Assembly (NCBI GenBank): GCA_013362835.1 | Contig: JABFVJ010000474.1 | Span: 1-26,747, forward strand | Reading direction: 5' to 3' | Length of the DNA: 26,747 bases | Source of the DNA: Nonomuraea sp. | Lineage (GTDB): Bacteria; Actinomycetota; Actinomycetes; Streptosporangiales; Streptosporangiaceae | In this document: positions 25,441 through 26,747 of the stretch, piece after piece | Numbering within the stretch: the stretch's first letter is position 1 | Layout of the letters: each line of letters starts with the position of its first letter | Notes under the pieces: model-generated | Databases searched by the model: none | Told to the model about the DNA's origin: nothing | The model's input: the letters and a program-made list of their open reading frames with translations, nothing else | Made by a program: the position numbers and the translations under genes

Positions 25441-25461
25441 CGGCATTAAATGCGCTTGCAT
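25435..25461. promoter_or_regulatory. 27-bp near-palindrome, candidate MarR operator
   Basis: The outer arms are ATGCAA (25435-25440) and TTGCAT (25456-25461). The inner core GCATTAAATGC (25443-25453) is itself palindromic around one base. Only the CG/GC pairs between core and arms break symmetry. The outer arms are the -35 elements of the two divergent promoters, so one bound dimer would silence both. More TGCAT-like half-sites follow up to 25476. Confidence 0.65.
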
Positions 25462-25483
25462 TAGATGCTGATGCATGTATTGT
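25456..25483 (+). promoter_or_regulatory. DHA2 efflux gene promoter (leaderless)
   Basis: TTGCAT (25456-25461) and TATTGT (25478-25483) are 16 bases apart. The ATG at 25492 lies eight bases after the -10 with no Shine-Dalgarno sequence. Confidence 0.55.
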
Positions 25484-25491
25484 TCTGACCC

Positions 25492-26747
25492 ATGTCCTCT
25501 TCCTCATCCCGTTGGGGCGCGCTCGCCGTGCTCTGTGCAGTGATATTCCTTGACGCCCTGGACGTCTCGATGGTCGGTGTCGCCCTGCCGGCCATCCAGC
25601 ACGACTTGGGCCTCAGCACGTCTTCCCTGCAGTGGGTGGTCAGCGGCTACGTGCTCGGCTACGGCGGTCTTCTGTTGCTCGGGGGCAGGACCGCCGACCT
25701 GCTCGGGCGGCGCAGGGTGTTCCTGGTCGCTCTGGGTGTCTTCGCCGTCGCGTCGCTGCTCGGTGGTCTTGTGGACGACGGCGGGCTGCTGATCGCGGCC
25801 CGGTTCGTCAAGGGTGTGGCCGCCGCCTTCACCGCGCCCGCGGCTTTGTCGATCATCACCACCACGTTTCCCGAAGGACCCGAACGCAACAAGGCGCTGA
25901 GCATCTTCACCGCCTGCGGCGCGAGCGGCTACTCGCTCGGCCTCGTCCTGTCCGGCCTGCTGACCGAGATCGGCTGGCGGTGGACGCTCCTCATGCCGGT
26001 GCCGGTCGCGATCATCGCGCTGGTCGCCGCGCTGAAGGTGCTGCCGAAGGGCCGCGAGGAGCGGGCCGAGGGCGGCCACGACCTCGTCGGCGCCGTGTTG
26101 ATCACCGCTTCGATGTTGCTGCTGGTCTTCACCGTCGTGCAGGCGCCCGAGGCCGGTTGGGCCTCGTTCCAGACCATCGGCTCGCTGGTGGCCGTCGCGG
26201 TGCTGCTCGGCCTGTTCGTGCTCACCGAGCTGCGGATGAAGCACCCGCTGGTGCGGCTCGGCATCCTCCGCTCGGGCCACATCGTGCGGGCCAACCTCGG
26301 GCTGCTCATCCTGATGGGCTCGTACGTGTCCTTCCAGTTCGTCGCCATGCAGTACTTCCAGAACCTGCTGCACTGGTCGGCGCTCGGCACGGCCATGGCG
26401 TTCCTGCCGGCCGGCCTGCTCGTCGCGGTCAGTTCGACCAAGATGGGCGACTTCGCCGACAGGTTCGGCACCGGCAAGCTGATCGTCATCGGCGCCGCGG
26501 CCCTGGCCGGCGGGTACGCGATCTTCCTCGGCATCGACGAGACGCCGAGCCTGGGCGGCATGGTGATCCCCGGCATGATCCTGCTGGGCATCGCGTTCGC
26601 GCTGTCGTTCCCCTCGCTGAACATCCAGGCCACCAACGGGGTGGACGACGACGAGCAGGGGCTGGCCTCCGGGCTGCTCAACACCTCGGGGCAGGTGGGC
26701 GGCGCGATCGTGCTGGCCGTCGTGACCGCGGTGCTGACGTCCGGCGA
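25492..26747 (+). CDS. MFS transporter, DHA2 (14-helix drug exporter) type, cut by window end
   Basis: An open frame of 418 codons without a stop, so the C-terminus lies beyond the window. The N-terminus MSSSSSRWGALAVLCAVIFLDALDVSMVGVALPAI is the usual first helix; the acidic LDALDVSMV matches DHA2 motif D1. LQWVVSGYVLGYGGLLLLGGRTADLLGRRRVF carries MFS motif A. Motif C is weak (SGYSLGLVLSGLL, where exporters usually have Gly-Pro-x-x-Gly-Gly). The later loop EQGLASGLLNTSGQVGGAI is typical of this 14-helix group (EmrB/QacA-like proton-driven exporters). The ATG at 25492 has no Shine-Dalgarno sequence and is likely leaderless. Control by the divergent MarR protein is inferred from the shared palindrome. 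The drug or metabolite exported is unknown. Confidence 0.9.
   Translation, partial: MSSSSSRWGALAVLCAVIFLDALDVSMVGVALPAIQHDLGLSTSSLQWVVSGYVLGYGGLLLLGGRTADLLGRRRVFLVALGVFAVASLLGGLVDDGGLLIAARFVKGVAAAFTAPAALSIITTTFPEGPERNKALSIFTACGASGYSLGLVLSGLLTEIGWRWTLLMPVPVAIIALVAALKVLPKGREERAEGGHDLVGAVLITASMLLLVFTVVQAPEAGWASFQTIGSLVAVAVLLGLFVLTELRMKHPLVRLGILRSGHIVRANLGLLILMGSYVSFQFVAMQYFQNLLHWSALGTAMAFLPAGLLVAVSSTKMGDFADRFGTGKLIVIGAAALAGGYAIFLGIDETPSLGGMVIPGMILLGIAFALSFPSLNIQATNGVDDDEQGLASGLLNTSGQVGGAIVLAVVTAVLTSG

Overview
This window is GC-rich DNA with strongly GC-biased third codon positions, long antisense shadow frames, frequent GTG and TTG starts, and several genes whose start codon lies 6-8 bases after a -10-like hexamer with no Shine-Dalgarno sequence. 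These traits point to a filamentous actinomycete. Streptosporangiales (for example Nonomuraea-like) is my guess from protein resemblance and has not been tested. I see no tRNA, rRNA, CRISPR array, phage gene or insertion sequence. This is ordinary chromosome with a few accessory-looking genes.

Layout. Bases 1-960 hold the 3' part of a membrane-anchored family-3 solute-binding protein. Malate dehydrogenase (1017-1991) follows and is separated from a convergent MFS transporter (2050-3276) by a strong hairpin. A possible 50-residue exported peptide and galE lie on the minus strand (3304-4441), divergent from a CNNM/CBS/CorC membrane protein and trpS (4528-6860). The minus strand then carries a 65-residue orphan protein, an XRE-type regulator and a MarR regulator (6931-9054). 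The MarR gene is divergent from an amidohydrolase (9116-10393), with palindromes between them. A BrkB/YihY membrane protein follows and overlaps tail-to-tail with a D,D-carboxypeptidase (11426-12535). A small two-helix membrane protein overlaps tail-to-tail with a PGM1-type ATP-grasp peptide ligase (12815-14248). After a 446-base regulatory gap come an M20 amidohydrolase (14695-15918) with a possible coupled leader ORF, and a secreted Xaa-Pro dipeptidyl-peptidase on the other strand (15966-17846).

The clearest functional unit is 18135-24992: a BMP-family lipoprotein, a double-ABC ATPase, two permeases, cytidine deaminase and thymidine phosphorylase, all on the plus strand, with start/stop overlaps at three junctions and an attenuator-like hairpin after the lipoprotein gene. 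This is a nucleoside uptake and pyrimidine salvage operon: cytidine or deoxycytidine is imported, deaminated to uridine or deoxyuridine, and pyrimidine deoxynucleosides are split by phosphorolysis to base plus sugar phosphate. The window closes with a divergent MarR regulator and DHA2-type efflux gene (cut by the window end). These share a 27-bp near-palindrome whose outer arms are the two -35 elements.

The least conventional items are the orphan PGM1-like peptide ligase with a palindrome at its promoter, the two MarR switch regions, the anchored solute-binding protein with an unseen cytoplasmic part, and three small unassigned ORFs.
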